Shown here: piece by piece, positions 23,771 through 35,649 of the stretch
Numbering within the stretch: position 1 is the first letter of the stretch
How the letters are laid out: each line of letters starts with the position of its first letter
From: Notospermus geniculatus
Taxonomy: Eukaryota > Nemertea > Pilidiophora > Heteronemertea > Lineidae
Direction: 5' to 3'
Assembly (NCBI GenBank): GCA_002633025.1
Contig: NMRB01000682.1
Span: forward strand, 34,662-98,661
DNA length: 64,000 bases
Program-made: the position numbers and the translations under genes
Notes under the pieces: generated by a model
What the model saw: only the letters and a program-made list of their open reading frames with translations
Told to the model about the DNA's origin: nothing
Databases searched by the model: none

Positions 23771-24400
23771 TTCTACATTTTACATCCCTTCGGTGAGCTG
23801 ATCATCGACACACAAGTTACTCTCTTTTGCAGGCATTACGTATACATGTACATTTACACGTACATGTACATGTGTGATGTACATGCAATGTCGTCTTTAG
23901 ATTTACCATTGACTAATAGGGAGGTTACTTGCGAATCACTGCTACGGTAATTGATTGCTGCCAAACATGACATTGCCAACCAATAAGTCCACTCATTCCC
24001 CGCGGAAATCATCCAATTTCGATCTCATCAAAACAGGCACAAAACAGTATCGGCTGGTAAGTCTATAAGACTAAGGGACAGTTGTTACGGCAGACGGAGC
24101 AGGGGATGGTGACTTTTCCAGGATTACAATACGCAGTGGTCGGTCTCGCTATGTACGAATGAACCGTCCTCCGCCGAGACCACTCAGTGATAATGCGTGA
24201 TGTCAAGGCCCCAGTAGCCGTGTGCATGACATCGTTGCGATTGGTTTGGAACTGGGGATGAAATGAAGCAGCGACGACGCTAAAGGCTGGTCTCGGCCAA
24301 TCTGCCACCTGTGGAGTTAATTTTGAGGAGACCGTGCCTAGTCTCAAAATAGTTCTGGAGTGGTAACTGGAGACAAAACCACTACCAATAAAAGCAACCG

Positions 24401-24627
24401 TACTCTAAACTCCCACTTACCTGTACCATTCCTGAACTCGGAAAAAATGACTAAATCCTAAGTTGAAGATAATGGGGTGGGGGTATGGTCAGAAACAGTT
24501 ATATCCTGTCCACTTTGTCCCACTCCCGAGCCTGGCAAAGAATGACAGCGTGCGATATCTTCAGCTTAGGATTTGGTCATTTTTTCCGAGTTCAGGAATG
24601 GGTTAGGTAAGTGGGGAGTTTAGAGTA
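24401..24627. mobile_element. Inverted-repeat element, 70-bp arms
   Basis: The arms 24401-24470 and 24558-24627 are close reverse complements, running ACTCTAAACTCCCACTTACC inward to about ATCCTAAG. Confidence 0.85.
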
Positions 24628-24708
24628 TATGAAAAGTAATACATGTCGGCCTATATACATGTACGTCCAATATAGGTTTTGTACAGTGTAGCGATCAGCG
24701 GACTCATG

Positions 24709-25226
24709 TAGTCTCGGTCACCCAGCCGCTGTTTCGAATCTGGGGATCGAACAAGCGTCTGGGATCAAACTGCGAAATTACTGTTCGGAGGCGTACCAAG
24801 ATCCTGGTACGCTCGCTGATTGGCTAATCAGGGACACAGCTAGTCATTCATTTCCATCCGACGATTCCTCCCATTTAAAAATCACAATCCGGCTGCTGAT
24901 TGGGCAAGAGAATTGATCATGTGAGTTATCATGGCGACGACCATAAATGTCAGTTGGGTTTTCTCGATCTCGCTTTCCATACGGATACACAATTCCTGCT
25001 CAGACTTCAGCCTGAAATTCAACTCCAGTAAGTTGATGCTGTCTCAGATCACTTCGCTAATCGATTCATTGCCAGATTCAGGCATTCTGGAAGGTTGTGA
25101 GACTGAGTTGAGTGAGTGAGTCTGACCCGAAATTCGCAGTTGCGCGAGACTAACTTCGAACAGTAAAAATCAAGTTTGGGACCAGACTCTGTAATGGTAA
25201 TGAAAGAGTCTGGCTGCGCGAGACTA
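24709..25226. mobile_element. Mutator-like element, copy 2, 10-bp target duplication
   Basis: It starts TAGTCTCGGTCACCCAGC and ends CTGCGCGAGACTA. The flanks are CGGACTCATG on both sides (24699-24708 and 25227-25236). About 290 bp of the interior aligns to 13985-14272. Confidence 0.85.
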
Positions 25227-25275
25227 CGGACTCATGGGGTGCAATGTACATGTACCTTAATTTGGTTTAAAGGAG

Positions 25276-25380
25276 CTAAGGTGTCTTCTGGTGGCTCGGA
25301 TCTCTGGTTAGCGGTCATGATATCCCAGGCTCGAATCTCACTGTCGGTGTGCGACTCTGCGCAGATCTTTTTTACCAACC
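25276..25380 (+). repeat. tRNA-like SINE fragment
   Basis: A GTGGCTCGGATCTCTGGTTA box-A-like stretch is followed about 25 bp later by GGCTCGAATCTC, resembling a Pol III B-box. The arms do not pair as a full tRNA cloverleaf. Confidence 0.3.
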
Positions 25381-26130
25381 TTGCCTCACTTCACTTAAAG
25401 GACCACGGTATTGCCACTTTTTCTCGACAGCCGGCGCCACCGCGCCACTCTCCAACCCAAGGGTCTGACTACGTTGTCGGCTTTGTAATGGCATTTTTGT
25501 AGTTGTCTTACTGCCGCTAGGTGGCTCCCTCAACGTCGGCAGTCAAATGACGCATTTGAGATCCAATACCGTGCTCCTTTAATGTTTTATGAGTTGCTCA
25601 TCCAAATAAAAACACTCTTTTCCTGTTGCGAATGACATCAACCACTCAACCACCCCACGCTCTTGCTTTGCCAATAATTCATCGATTGGCTCAGGAATGT
25701 TTCTCGTAGTTTATGTCGGCTTTGTCACGTTCTTGTAAACCTTTCTAAGCTTTGCATTTTAAGAATCACTCGTTTCCGAGACAGGCACCAAATCTGACAG
25801 TGACTGTCTCATTTTAATCCCGTTGGTTACGACAGTTTAGTTGGAATTAATGTGGTTCGGGGCCCATTAAATACACGATGAGTTACATCTAATGGGTTCC
25901 GGTTTGAAAAAAAAATTACGTTTCCTTGTTTGATAACAATCCTTCATTCTATGAACCCCCGATGTCTCTATGTTGTCGAGTATTCTTCCGTTTCCGATAG
26001 GTGAGACATAATGCAATAATGGATTTTTTGACACCAATCTGAATTAATGTGTGGTAATATCCAACTAGTCACAGCGATGGAAAAAATTATTGAACCACCT
26101 CTAATGGGAACGATAGCCGACTTTTTCAAT

Positions 26131-26250
26131 AGGTGCCACTAGTAGTTAAAACTATTGAAATGAAACTAACATCCCGGTCCTGATCAATTTCCCAGAAAAA
26201 AGGCGTCCATTGTATTAGGACCGGGTTTCGGTGTGCTGCCCTCTGTTGAG
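26131..26250. repeat. Dispersed repeat, copy 2 of 5937-6045
   Basis: Matches the first copy through ATCCCGGTCCTGATCAATTT and GACCGGGTTTCGGTGTGCTG. Confidence 0.7.
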
Positions 26251-26363
26251 CTAGCGTCCCCATGCTCACTCACTTTTCATTAAAATAGGTCTCACAAACT
26301 CTCCAATCATTATGTATGTGTTGATTTATTGTGTTGGTGAATTTGCTCAAACTTCACCAAGAC

Positions 26364-26470
26364 AATAGGCTTTTTTCACTGTGAGCATTCCCTATTGTCA
26401 AAGTCTTGGAACACAAAGGATCAGCATACCCTATGAATAGAGCAGTGCCGACTGTGAAAAAACCCTAGTA
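26364..26470. mobile_element. MITE with AATAGGCTTTTTTCACTGTG terminus, copy 1
   Basis: It runs AATAGGCTTTTTTCACTGTG to GTGAAAAAACCCTAGT. Copies 2 and 3, on the other strand, are at 46481-46582 and 57303-57404. Shared core: GATCAGCATACCC. Confidence 0.75.
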
Positions 26471-26879
26471 CCAAATGTAGAAATTGACTTCCCATAATGA
26501 AGNGGCGGATATTCAGCCAATCACAGCACATTTTTCTCGTGTCTAACACGACAGCGTTCGATTACTGGCTGTTGTGCGCACGCTCAGCTCGTCCTTCCGG
26601 GGCTTGCCCGAGGAAGGCCCGAGGAAGTAATCGAATGCGGTATATTTGTAACATGGAAAACCCCCGGCGTGATTGGTGAATTTCCTGGGTCAAAGGTCGG
26701 TCACCTTCTATCTGCATTCTGGTACGTCAGCCGTATTGAGAATTGAATAAATTTACATAATTTACATAAAATTTTCAAGTGACGTCACTGCCAGAATTCC
26801 TCCACAAATGCCGGCCACGACTGGTCCTACCATTCAAAAGCGACACCATCGGTAGGACCAGGTACTAGTCTATTCTTCG

Positions 26880-28050
26880 AGCAGCATTTACAGCATCATG
26901 CGGACTTTAGGTTTATAATTACGAATGAAGTCCTGTTTTTACATGGTATTATAAAGTATACTTTAATACAGTGTGGCACAAAAGGGTTAATAAACTTTTT
27001 GTGGGACCTGTTTAATGGGAATGAGAGGAAATGACAGAGGTGGTTCAATAATTTTTTCCATCGCTGTATATGTAATCTTATCCCCATTTAAATCATTCTC
27101 ACCGCGATTCAACCGTGTTTTTACCGTTTACCTCTCTTTTCATCCTAAAGCAGTGACGTCTGTCTTTTGTCAACCTAACGTGATGGTATTCAAGAACCTT
27201 GAAAATCGCCCACATGGGTTTGTTGCCCCAAGAGAAAAAAAAATCCCTCGGATATAATATGTTACTTGGGGCGGGCATGTTAACATCTCTGATACTGGGG
27301 AGTGACAACATTATCTATATCTACCATGTGCTGCCCTCAGGCACAGAGGGATAGGTTATATTGAACATTATAACGGTTGACTCATGTTTTGCTTTCGATC
27401 TTGTTATGGAGAAAATCCTACCGGGGTTGCCACAATTTCACATTTACTGCATGCCATTTACAGGTGACAGTTTGTTGCTGCAGGTGATGACAAATATTAT
27501 ATGGCATCTTCTTAATCCCCAGTCGAGTCCAACATCAAAAATTTTTTCCCACTTTATATTCAGGTATTAGGGGGCCAATTACCGATCAACAATTTTTTAC
27601 CGGAAGATTGTAAGAGCACCATCAACGCCCATCATCGCGGGCGAAGCATTCTAAATAACGGGGATCCTGGAAAATACGGCGGTTATTTTAAGTGCTTTGC
27701 GGATGTGCGACAAACACTTGTAAAAACTCTATGAAAAAGTTGTGACTTCAAATCATGATGCTTGAGGGGAAATTGACGGGGTCTACCCCTTCGGCGAAGC
27801 TTTCACTCTGCTTTGTGAATTTCTCTCGGTCTATAGCAGTCGTACATTATAGAAGGAAATGTTAGTGGGTAATTTTTTTTCTTAAGCATTGTGCCGTCAT
27901 TGACGTAAATAAATTCAAATTTATGAAGTATGAACTGCACCTTTCAACCGAGCAGGCAGTCACTGTGTGTTCCCAAAGATTCGTATCGGCATGGCTCAGT
28001 GTCACGAAGGACATGAAGAAAGGTTCTTTGAGTGACATTTTAGATAGGTG
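26880..28050. other. Intronic stretch, nothing recognised
   Basis: AT-rich sequence with several short open frames but no splice-bounded frame with a recognisable motif. Confidence 0.35.
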
Positions 28051-28058
28051 GAACTAAA

Positions 28059-28612
28059 CATATATAGGAAATTCTTTGGTTACTCTATCTACGTTTATTA
28101 TAGAAACACAGCGTTTCAACCAGTGTACCCTGGCCGTAGTCCTGTGTACATGTACAAGTGAATGGCACATGAGGAGACAAGGTATAATACCACACTGTTT
28201 TTGGTATAATACCTTGTCTCCTCATGTGCAAGTCTGTTCTAGAGTTTCGGATTGTAAAGTTCCAGCCTGAAGAAGACCCCGGTTGGGGTCGAAAATTCGC
28301 AAAACTCTGGAAATTGCCTTTTTATTTATCATATATTGTGTGTCAATTTTTGTGCTTTTCTTCTCTTTGGTTCCTCATGTGCAAAGAAAGAGAAAGCACA
28401 CTTCATGACTTCTGGTAGCTCGACTTGAAAGTGCCAGCCTGAAGAAGACCCCGGTTGGGGTCGAAAATTTGCTAAGATTCTGGAAATTGACTTCCTGTTT
28501 ATCATCTCTCCTCATGTGCCATTCACTTGTACACAGTACTACGGCCAGGGTACACTGATTGAAACGCTGTGTTTCTATAATAAACGTCGATAGAGTAACC
28601 AAAGAATTTCCT
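28059..28612. mobile_element. Fold-back element with GACCCC..GGGGTC core, copy 1
   Basis: Outer arms of about 110 bp (AAATTCTTTGGTTACTCTAT inward, complement ending about 28610) enclose two direct copies of GAAGACCCCGGTTGGGGTCG at about 28270 and 28445. Related elements are at 31446-31665 and 63218-63550. Confidence 0.85.
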
Positions 28613-28619
28613 CAATATG

Positions 28620-29560
28620 AAGAAAGGTCTGAATCATCCGAAAGTGCCAATACGATAATGGCTTCGTTGAAGTGGTGTCAACCGTCTAATTCTACGCGGC
28701 CCTTGTGGAAATTCTTCCTCCTGGTGAGGGTCATCTCAATACGAGTTGTTGTGACGATGAATTCTAATCATTGTTGATGAGTTCGACCTAAGTGTCAGCC
28801 GTTGAGAAGAAAGTTAGCAAAGCTTCCAGCTGCCTTTTGAAGCAATTAGATCCGTTTTAGCACGTTGGGCCATCGCTTAATGAATTAAAGGGGCCCTATA
28901 CAGGCAGCCTCCTCATAGGCATTTTGATGTGCTCATTACACCAATAGTTTGGCGTGAAAATGTAACTCTGGCATGTATTGCAAGTAAGATATACCAAAAA
29001 CAGATAAGCTCGCTTATCTATTTTTGTCCATACTTATCTATAATATCAAAAAATCCCAGATTTTGATATTTTGAGATATCACGAAAAAGACAAGACATTT
29101 CAACGATTTTTTTCGCAAAGAGTCTTTAATTTCAATCACCTGATCACATCAGTGCCAAATCTGTTGAAAAAAATTAGAAATAAAAAAGTTAATTTATGGA
29201 CCTTTTTTAAATTGCCTGTTAATACATAACAAACGATTAAAATTAGGTTGACACAATACATGAGGTATATGACCAAGTAAGTATACCACACTATGTTGAA
29301 AACCGCATCAAATTATCTTGTTTTGTCGCGGAGATATTTGAAAAACACGCTGTCCATTTACTTATTTGAAGTTTTACACAACCAATACAGCGACGTCTAA
29401 ACTTCTATTCTGAACTTAGAGATAAATGTCCCACATGCACGTCTGCTTTGGAAAAGAATCCCAAATTTGTCCCCACCTGGCAGCAAGTCATTGGTTGTGT
29501 CGTACCAAGACCCCTGAAGCCAAAGAACGGCTCATGCGGTTTCTTATAAAGCTACGAATC
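28620..29560. other. Intronic stretch, nothing recognised
   Basis: No exon or paired repeat identified; sequence is AT-rich around 29000-29350. Confidence 0.35.
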
Positions 29561-29566
29561 CACCGC

Positions 29567-29785
29567 TGATTTTCTGCGTTGCGACTTGCTTTGCAACCTG
29601 CCACCTGCGATTGAATACGATCGCGCAAGGAACTGACACCGGTCGCCGACCGATTGCCGACTGAATTTGACCACATCTTCGCCATTGGTGGAAACTACGT
29701 CTAGCGAGTCCACTACGGCGATCGAGTGCCCAGGTGCAAAGCAGTCGCAACGCAAAATCAGCTTGAAAATCAATGGTGGATTCCT
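29567..29785. mobile_element. Inverted-repeat MITE, ends AATCCACC..GGTGGATT
   Basis: AATCCACCGCTGATTTTCTG at the left is inverted at the right, with the subterminal block TTGCGACTTGCTTTGC / GCAAAGCAGTCGCAA. Confidence 0.8.
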
Positions 29786-30849
29786 AGCTTTAAACATTAA
29801 TTCCAAAAACCAAGGCATTTTAGGATCCGGAATCCTTTAAAAGTACTTTAAGAAAGGAGTGGAGTTGGAGGAGGTCGTCTAATTAAATGTTCATGAATTT
29901 CCAATCAATGCTAATTATCAGAGCCTTGGAGAGGAAAGTTAGCAGAGCTTTCACGAAGCTTGTTAAAGCAATTAGTGCCATTTCCGTTCCAACGATAGTT
30001 CGATGGCTGTCGAATCATTCCCGATCATTCACCTTGTGACGGAAGTGAGCCGGTGAAGGGTTCTCTTGTAGAGTGTTGACGATGAATCCTTAAGCTAGGC
30101 CGCAAGTGCTCAGCTGCATTTGGTACACCCTTATTTGGGTCGTCCGGAGCCAAATTGGCTGAGACCAGAATATCGATGTGAAGTCCTTCCTTGCTTGCTG
30201 TCTGTCTGTTTGTTTGATGGGCATTTTGAAGGAGGATGTACGAAGCGATACCATCACCTACCGTCACTAGCCGACTACAGGGCGTAGGCTGGGGGGGGGG
30301 GGGTGCACTGGGTGCACCTCCCCAAAGCAGTAAGAGAGTTCCGCTCTGGGCAAGCAGAAATTAATCAACCTTGTAATCAATCCCATGTACATTTTGGCTA
30401 AAAATAACACTGAAATCACGTCTCAGAGCATCTAGACTCCAAAAAGAATCTCAGTACCTTTGCCTTTACCTTTTGCAATGCAGGGAAGTGAAATCCAGGC
30501 TCTGGGACCAAATAAAACATCAGTTTCTTAAGATTTGCCAAGTGTTCTAATATTTTTGCACACTACTGTACGTGTATATCAGATTATACTGATACATGTA
30601 GCTTGGAAATGCAAAGGGATTGTCATCAGAAATACGTGGAACATTAATCATGTAAAAATTGGCTGGCTCTGACTTAAATCGTATGTCGAATCGATTCCCC
30701 AGTAAAGAATTTGATCGATCGTCGAACGAAGTCAGGGAATTCAGAATACGTTTATAAGAAGAGAATATACGTTTTGAGAACATCGCTGTCACTCTTTTTG
30801 TGAGCCAATATGTGGTATGCACAAATTAGAACTGACCGACGTGAGCGTT

Positions 30850-30935
30850 AAAACCTCCAGCACACTGGAGCTATCTGCTGAGCAAAAAGTCAGTCGAGAC
30901 CGTTTGCTCAGCAGATAGCTCGCCGTGTGCGCGTA
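30850..30935. mobile_element. Short inverted-repeat element
   Basis: GAGCTATCTGCTGAGCAAA at about 30870 is inverted at about 30902 (TTTGCTCAGCAGATAGCTC), flanked by CAGCACACTGG and CCGTGTGCG. Confidence 0.6.
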
Positions 30936-31445
30936 TTTTCTGCCTCACAAGGCCTTGAGGTGAATATTCAACATGTTTGATATTTTTCGCCTCGCGAGAA
31001 ATTCCAGGTGGCCGTTTTCATTGGCCACCTGGAATTTCTGCCCTCAGCACGTAGCTCAAGTAGTGCGCACACGGATATTGTGCGCAGTTTTAACGTGCAT
31101 GGCCTGTGAATTCGTGAAACCTACTGTGGTTGACACCTGAAGTCGATCAAAGTTACATACATGCAGATCACCGACCTCAGTAAGATAATCGGTGACACTC
31201 GAGGCTTCTCCTCTCAGTTTGATGATTAAGTTGAGAGCGATAGCGGTGAAGGATAATGAGCTAAATACATCTTTCATGTCAAATTGCAGCCATTAGCAAG
31301 TGCTTTCACATGATTGAAAGCGGTTTGTAAGACGAGATGAAGGCGTATCTCGTTTCATGGGCCTTCAAACTGACGTCACATTGTTTTATATCATGGCGGA
31401 CAGATGCAAAATTCCAAAAAAGAGCACAAAAAAGACACACAGTAT

Positions 31446-31665
31446 ACAATAAATCGGAGGGTCGTCTCCGAATATTTCGCAAATTTGCGACCCCAGTCGG
31501 GGTCTTCCTCAGGCCGCGCTATATAGAAGAGATCCCAGAGGGGAAGCTAGCTCATTCGCCTCTGGGATCTCTTCTATATAGCGCCTGAGGAAGACCCCGA
31601 TTGGGGTCGAAAATTTGCCGGCGAAATATTCGGAGACGTCTTTCCGATTTATTGCGGACAGCTGC
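31446..31665. mobile_element. Fold-back element with GACCCC..GGGGTC core, copy 2
   Basis: Arms contain GTCTCCGAATATTTCGC and CAGAGGCGAATGAGCTAGC-type centre sequence, with CGACCCCAGTCGGGGTCTTC on one side and GAAGACCCCGATTGGGGTCG on the other. The loop is only about 15 bp, so the whole element can form one hairpin. Confidence 0.85.
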
Positions 31666-31984
31666 AGAAGTGTCATTTCTCCGTTTCGGCACATCGTTTC
31701 GTGTGATTCTCTCAAGTCCTGGTCATTCGCCGGCGCCAGTGGCAAGGGCGGCCTTGCCCTGTGGGACAAATAAATATCTGACGTGAGATATCCGTGAGAG
31801 GGGAAATCGCAAAGCGCTATCTTGCTAATGGTGTAGATTAATCACCCCACGCGTAGTTAATTAACAGATCATTACATGTTCCTACGACACACTGTGAGTA
31901 TCTGTTGAAGAGTACTGCGAAGCACGCTGCTTATCATGTCGTCAGCAATTATCGCAACAGCACCGTCTTGTCAATGGGTGAACC

Positions 31985-32760
31985 TTAAAGTGCCACAGTT
32001 TGCCTGAGGTGACTCTTTATCCCTCCCCACCTTGATAAGACTGGTGTCCTGTCCAACCTATACATGTATGTAGCAAGTGGTGGACTGATATGTCGAACCG
32101 AAACTGACAAAAATGGCCGCCATACTTTTCATCACTTGAGAAGTTCAACGCGCTTTTATGGCGTGACTGACCCGTCATCAGGAAAGGTAACATGCTTCAA
32201 CTCATTCTTTTATGTTTAGCAACAGTCTCACTGCCAAATTGGTAATACGGATCATTCACATACATGTAGATCGATTTGGACGGTCTGGTCGAGCATGCAT
32301 TGACACAAGATCACGGTCAACCTCGCCACCATGAATTAAAAGTGATGTACGGTGTACATTGACCGCGTCTGCAGACATTTTAAGGAGAATGCCTAAAGGG
32401 GGGTTTACACGGTTCAACATGTTGAACGCTGTTGAACGTCAAAAGACGTCAAAAATTGTTGAACGTTGTTGAAAGCTGTTGAACCGTCTAAACCCCCTTT
32501 CAACACGTTTCAACAGGTCTTTCAACAGCTTTCAACAAGTTTCAAAAATAGGAACATGTTCCTATTTCTGAAAACCTGTTGAACGCTGTTGAAAGGCCGT
32601 GTTGAAAGGGGGTTTACACGGTTCAACAGGTTTCAACAACGTTCAACAGCGTTCAACATTCAACAGCTTTCAACAGATGTTGAACCGTGTAAACCCCCCT
32701 TAAAGGTCAAAGGTTACGCCGGCCGTCGCGAGATACAAAATCTAACGCCTGCATTCGACG
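31985..32760. repeat. Dispersed repeat, right copy (partner at 2547-2990)
   Basis: Contains GACTCTTTATCCCTCCCCAC, GTCGAGCATGCA and the sequence split by the MITE at 32397-32700. Confidence 0.65.
32397..32700. mobile_element. PIF/Harbinger-type MITE, 304 bp, TAA target duplication
   Basis: The inverted ends are AGGGGGGTTTACACGG / CCGTGTAAACCCCCCT. It is filled with repeated GTTCAACA/TGTTGAAC words and flanked by TAA at 32394-32396 and 32701-32703. The partner repeat at 2936-2945 reads GCCTAAAAGGTC, the unoccupied site. Confidence 0.88.
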
Positions 32761-33075
32761 TGCTTTACATGTAATTGACGTCATAACAAGAGGTCGCAAG
32801 AAAATCATGGTCATTGGTGCCGTAAATTGCTGGACACGGGGTAATTTCATTACTCATGACATTTTCCTGGTGTGCGGATATTTTCAAGGCAAAGGCGGAG
32901 CCCATTTGCTCATCGCTAGTATATTCATCGCTCGGATCAACGCGGTGTTGGATTTTCTCCATTGCTCATTGCTCATGGACGGTGAAAAGCAACTCGCCAC
33001 AAAATGCCCGTTGCTGGCGATGAGTAATAAAATTGCCTCGTGTGCTGCGGCTTTCGACACGCAAATATAGGACAA

Positions 33076-33470
33076 TAGGGAGGTTTCGCAAATCTGACGA
33101 AACACGAAGTACGAAATACGAAATTGGGCTTCATTTCCATGACATAATGTATTTCAGGAGATGGTTGGTACCACAAATATCGCCTGCTGCAAGAGCGTCT
33201 TTCAGCGTATGACGTTAGACCGATAGAGTTACACTGAATGCTAAACTTTGAAATTTATCTTTCGTCACCACTTCGTATCTACGAAGTGGAAAAATTCAAG
33301 ATGCCCCATAATTCTCTCGGTCTTACATGATATGCTAAAAGATGCACTGGCAGCAGGGACATTTATTTGTGATTACCAACCATCTCCAGAAATACATTAG
33401 GTCGCGGAAATGAAGTTGAATTTCGTATTTCGTACTTCGTGTTTCGTCAGATTTGCGAAACCTCACTAAT
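33076..33470. mobile_element. Inverted-repeat element with TTTCGCAAATCTGACG ends
   Basis: AGGTTTCGCAAATCTGACGA at the left is inverted at 33433-33462, and the next block (CGAAGTACGAAATACGAAAT) is inverted too. A single end-like piece is also present at 7545-7600. Confidence 0.8.
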
Positions 33471-33479
33471 CGAGCGTGT

Positions 33480-34880
33480 CGCCGTATGTCGAATGTGGGG
33501 GTGTGGACACTCAGCGATTATCACAATGGTTCTGATCAAGAAATGCGATCATTGACCGACTGTTGAATATTCCACGGAATTCTGGCTCCAGAATGGCGGC
33601 ATTATCAGACAAAATGGCAATTCTGACGGCAATTTTTGTCGGTTGATCCATTCAAAATGACTGATAAATGAGTGATAAACACTCGGTCTATGGTCACATT
33701 TTTGCAGCATCCAGTCTAACAGGCTAGGCCATAAAGGCGATGCCAAAACAAACGCAAAATTAATAAGGGCTTCTACGACCCGTTATCCTCTGAAAATTAG
33801 AACCTTTCGGAATGCCATGCATCACTAAGTGAAAAAAACCCAGACAAATCCCAGACTCGAGTAATACACTTTTTTACATCAATCATCTTGAAGGCGGCGT
33901 TTTTGACATTATATTGATCTTCGGGTTTCCGCTGTAGTCAGGCATAATCCCGGCCGATGAACCCACTCGGCTAAAGGAGTGCTAAGGATAATCGCCGGGC
34001 AGCTTCCTAAAACCCACTGATGCGAAGAAGCTGTTCAGATGTCTTTCTTCTAAAGGCCCGTCTCACTCTGAAAAGAAGGATACTTTGGTTTTTGTGTTAA
34101 GGGTAACCCACCGTGCGAACGGGGAACGCCCACGCTGGATCGCTTCCTTCAGAATACGTGCAAGATTCGATCCACGTACATGTACGTCCAAAATCCTGTG
34201 TCCTAAAATTCCTGTCCAGTCACACGAAATCTGAGCGTCGTCGTCGTCGTGAACAGGGGTGGCACGTTTCGGAACTGCTTGGCCTAGAATCTTGGTATGC
34301 AGGTGCCCTATGGCAAAAACTATCTCTGGACCAAACTTTGGCGCTGCTGATTACACTCTGGCCTGTAGGGGGCGCTTTGTGAAAAGCTTCTTTTGACCAT
34401 ATCTCCTGAACACTGCTAGCTAAAACCACGAAACCTTTACGGTGGGCTCCTCAAATGAGACTACATCACACAAATACCGGGGTTTTGATTTGACCTACTT
34501 TTCAAGGTCACAGAGGTCAAAGTTCGAAGTTACACTGTAACGATGGCACATTTCGTTGCTATTTGACATAGAGTGTTTTGATTTGGTGTGAAGATATATC
34601 TTGGCAGCCGCTACAAGTGTACCAAATTTCGCCCCAGTCAGACTTCAAATGGGGCCGCTAGGCAGCCAGAAAAATGGACTTCGGCACATATCTCATCGAT
34701 AGTAGTAGCTAAGATGTAACCTCTTAGTCTACTTGTAGGCTATGCCATTCAAAATTTGGTTTGATTGGACTTCAAATATGGCGGCCAGGCAGCCATCTTG
34801 AATAATGGACTTCGCATGTCGCACGAGCTCCATGTTCTCGCCTGAGCCAACTTATCTGGTACCTCCTGCTGTGCCACTTG
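33480..34880. other. Intronic stretch, nothing recognised
   Basis: Several ATGGCGGC-type words and TACATGTA motifs, but no exon or complete element that I can bound. Confidence 0.35.
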
Positions 34881-34884
34881 AGTC

Positions 34885-35634
34885 GGTAGTATGTAAACAT
34901 TGAAACGTTTCAAAAGAAACGAGCCAAATGAAACGACCCAAAAGTTTTTAAAAATACGAAAAATCATAACAAAAATACCAAAAACCTATATTATTTTACA
35001 TTGTTTGAATAGAGGAATGTAGATTACCCGATGCCTTCATGATTTTTATCATCATTTTAGCTTTTTCTGGAATTTCTTAGCCAGATTTAGGCTACACTGC
35101 GGGGAACGACGTCACATTTTCCTCTTGCCAACCTCATAATGGAATGATCGGAGTACGCTAATTGGTTGGAATGCTCATGGCTTATTATCTATTCACAACT
35201 CGCATGCACGTTGTGTTACAAACTTTGCCCAATATCAAAAACGATATATTTTGAAGACGTCTTGAGGCCTCACACAAATTCCTCACAGAAAGTAACCATG
35301 GCGAGTGACATATAGAGGAAGTACATGATAAAAGGTATTCATAATCAATCACATAGAGAATTTCTGAAGCGACGACCTCCATATTTGGGGTCGGAGACCT
35401 TGAACATTGAATGAGGGAAGCATGGTGTCATGTAAACAATAACAACACGTGTGTTTTAACGGGAGACGTGTGTTTTGAGAGATTTTAATGCTATTATGCC
35501 ATGAAAGTGCCAAAAATGAACTGGAAATAACAAAATTACACCGTTTCTGCCATGCAACTTCAGATTTAGCATGTTTTTTGGGTCGTTTCATTTGGCTCGT
35601 TTCTTTTGAAACGTTTCAATGTTTACATACTACC
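34885..35634. mobile_element. Mutator-like element, 750 bp, 58-bp terminal inverted repeats, exact 9-bp target duplication
   Basis: The ends start GGTAGTATGTAAAC and pair over about 58 bp, to the CGACCCAAAA block, without a mismatch that I can see. Flanks are ACTTGAGTC at 34876-34884 and 35635-35643. The interior has no transposase frame, so it needs an autonomous partner. Near-identical ends suggest recent movement. Confidence 0.9.
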
Positions 35635-35649
35635 ACTTGAGTCAAGATA

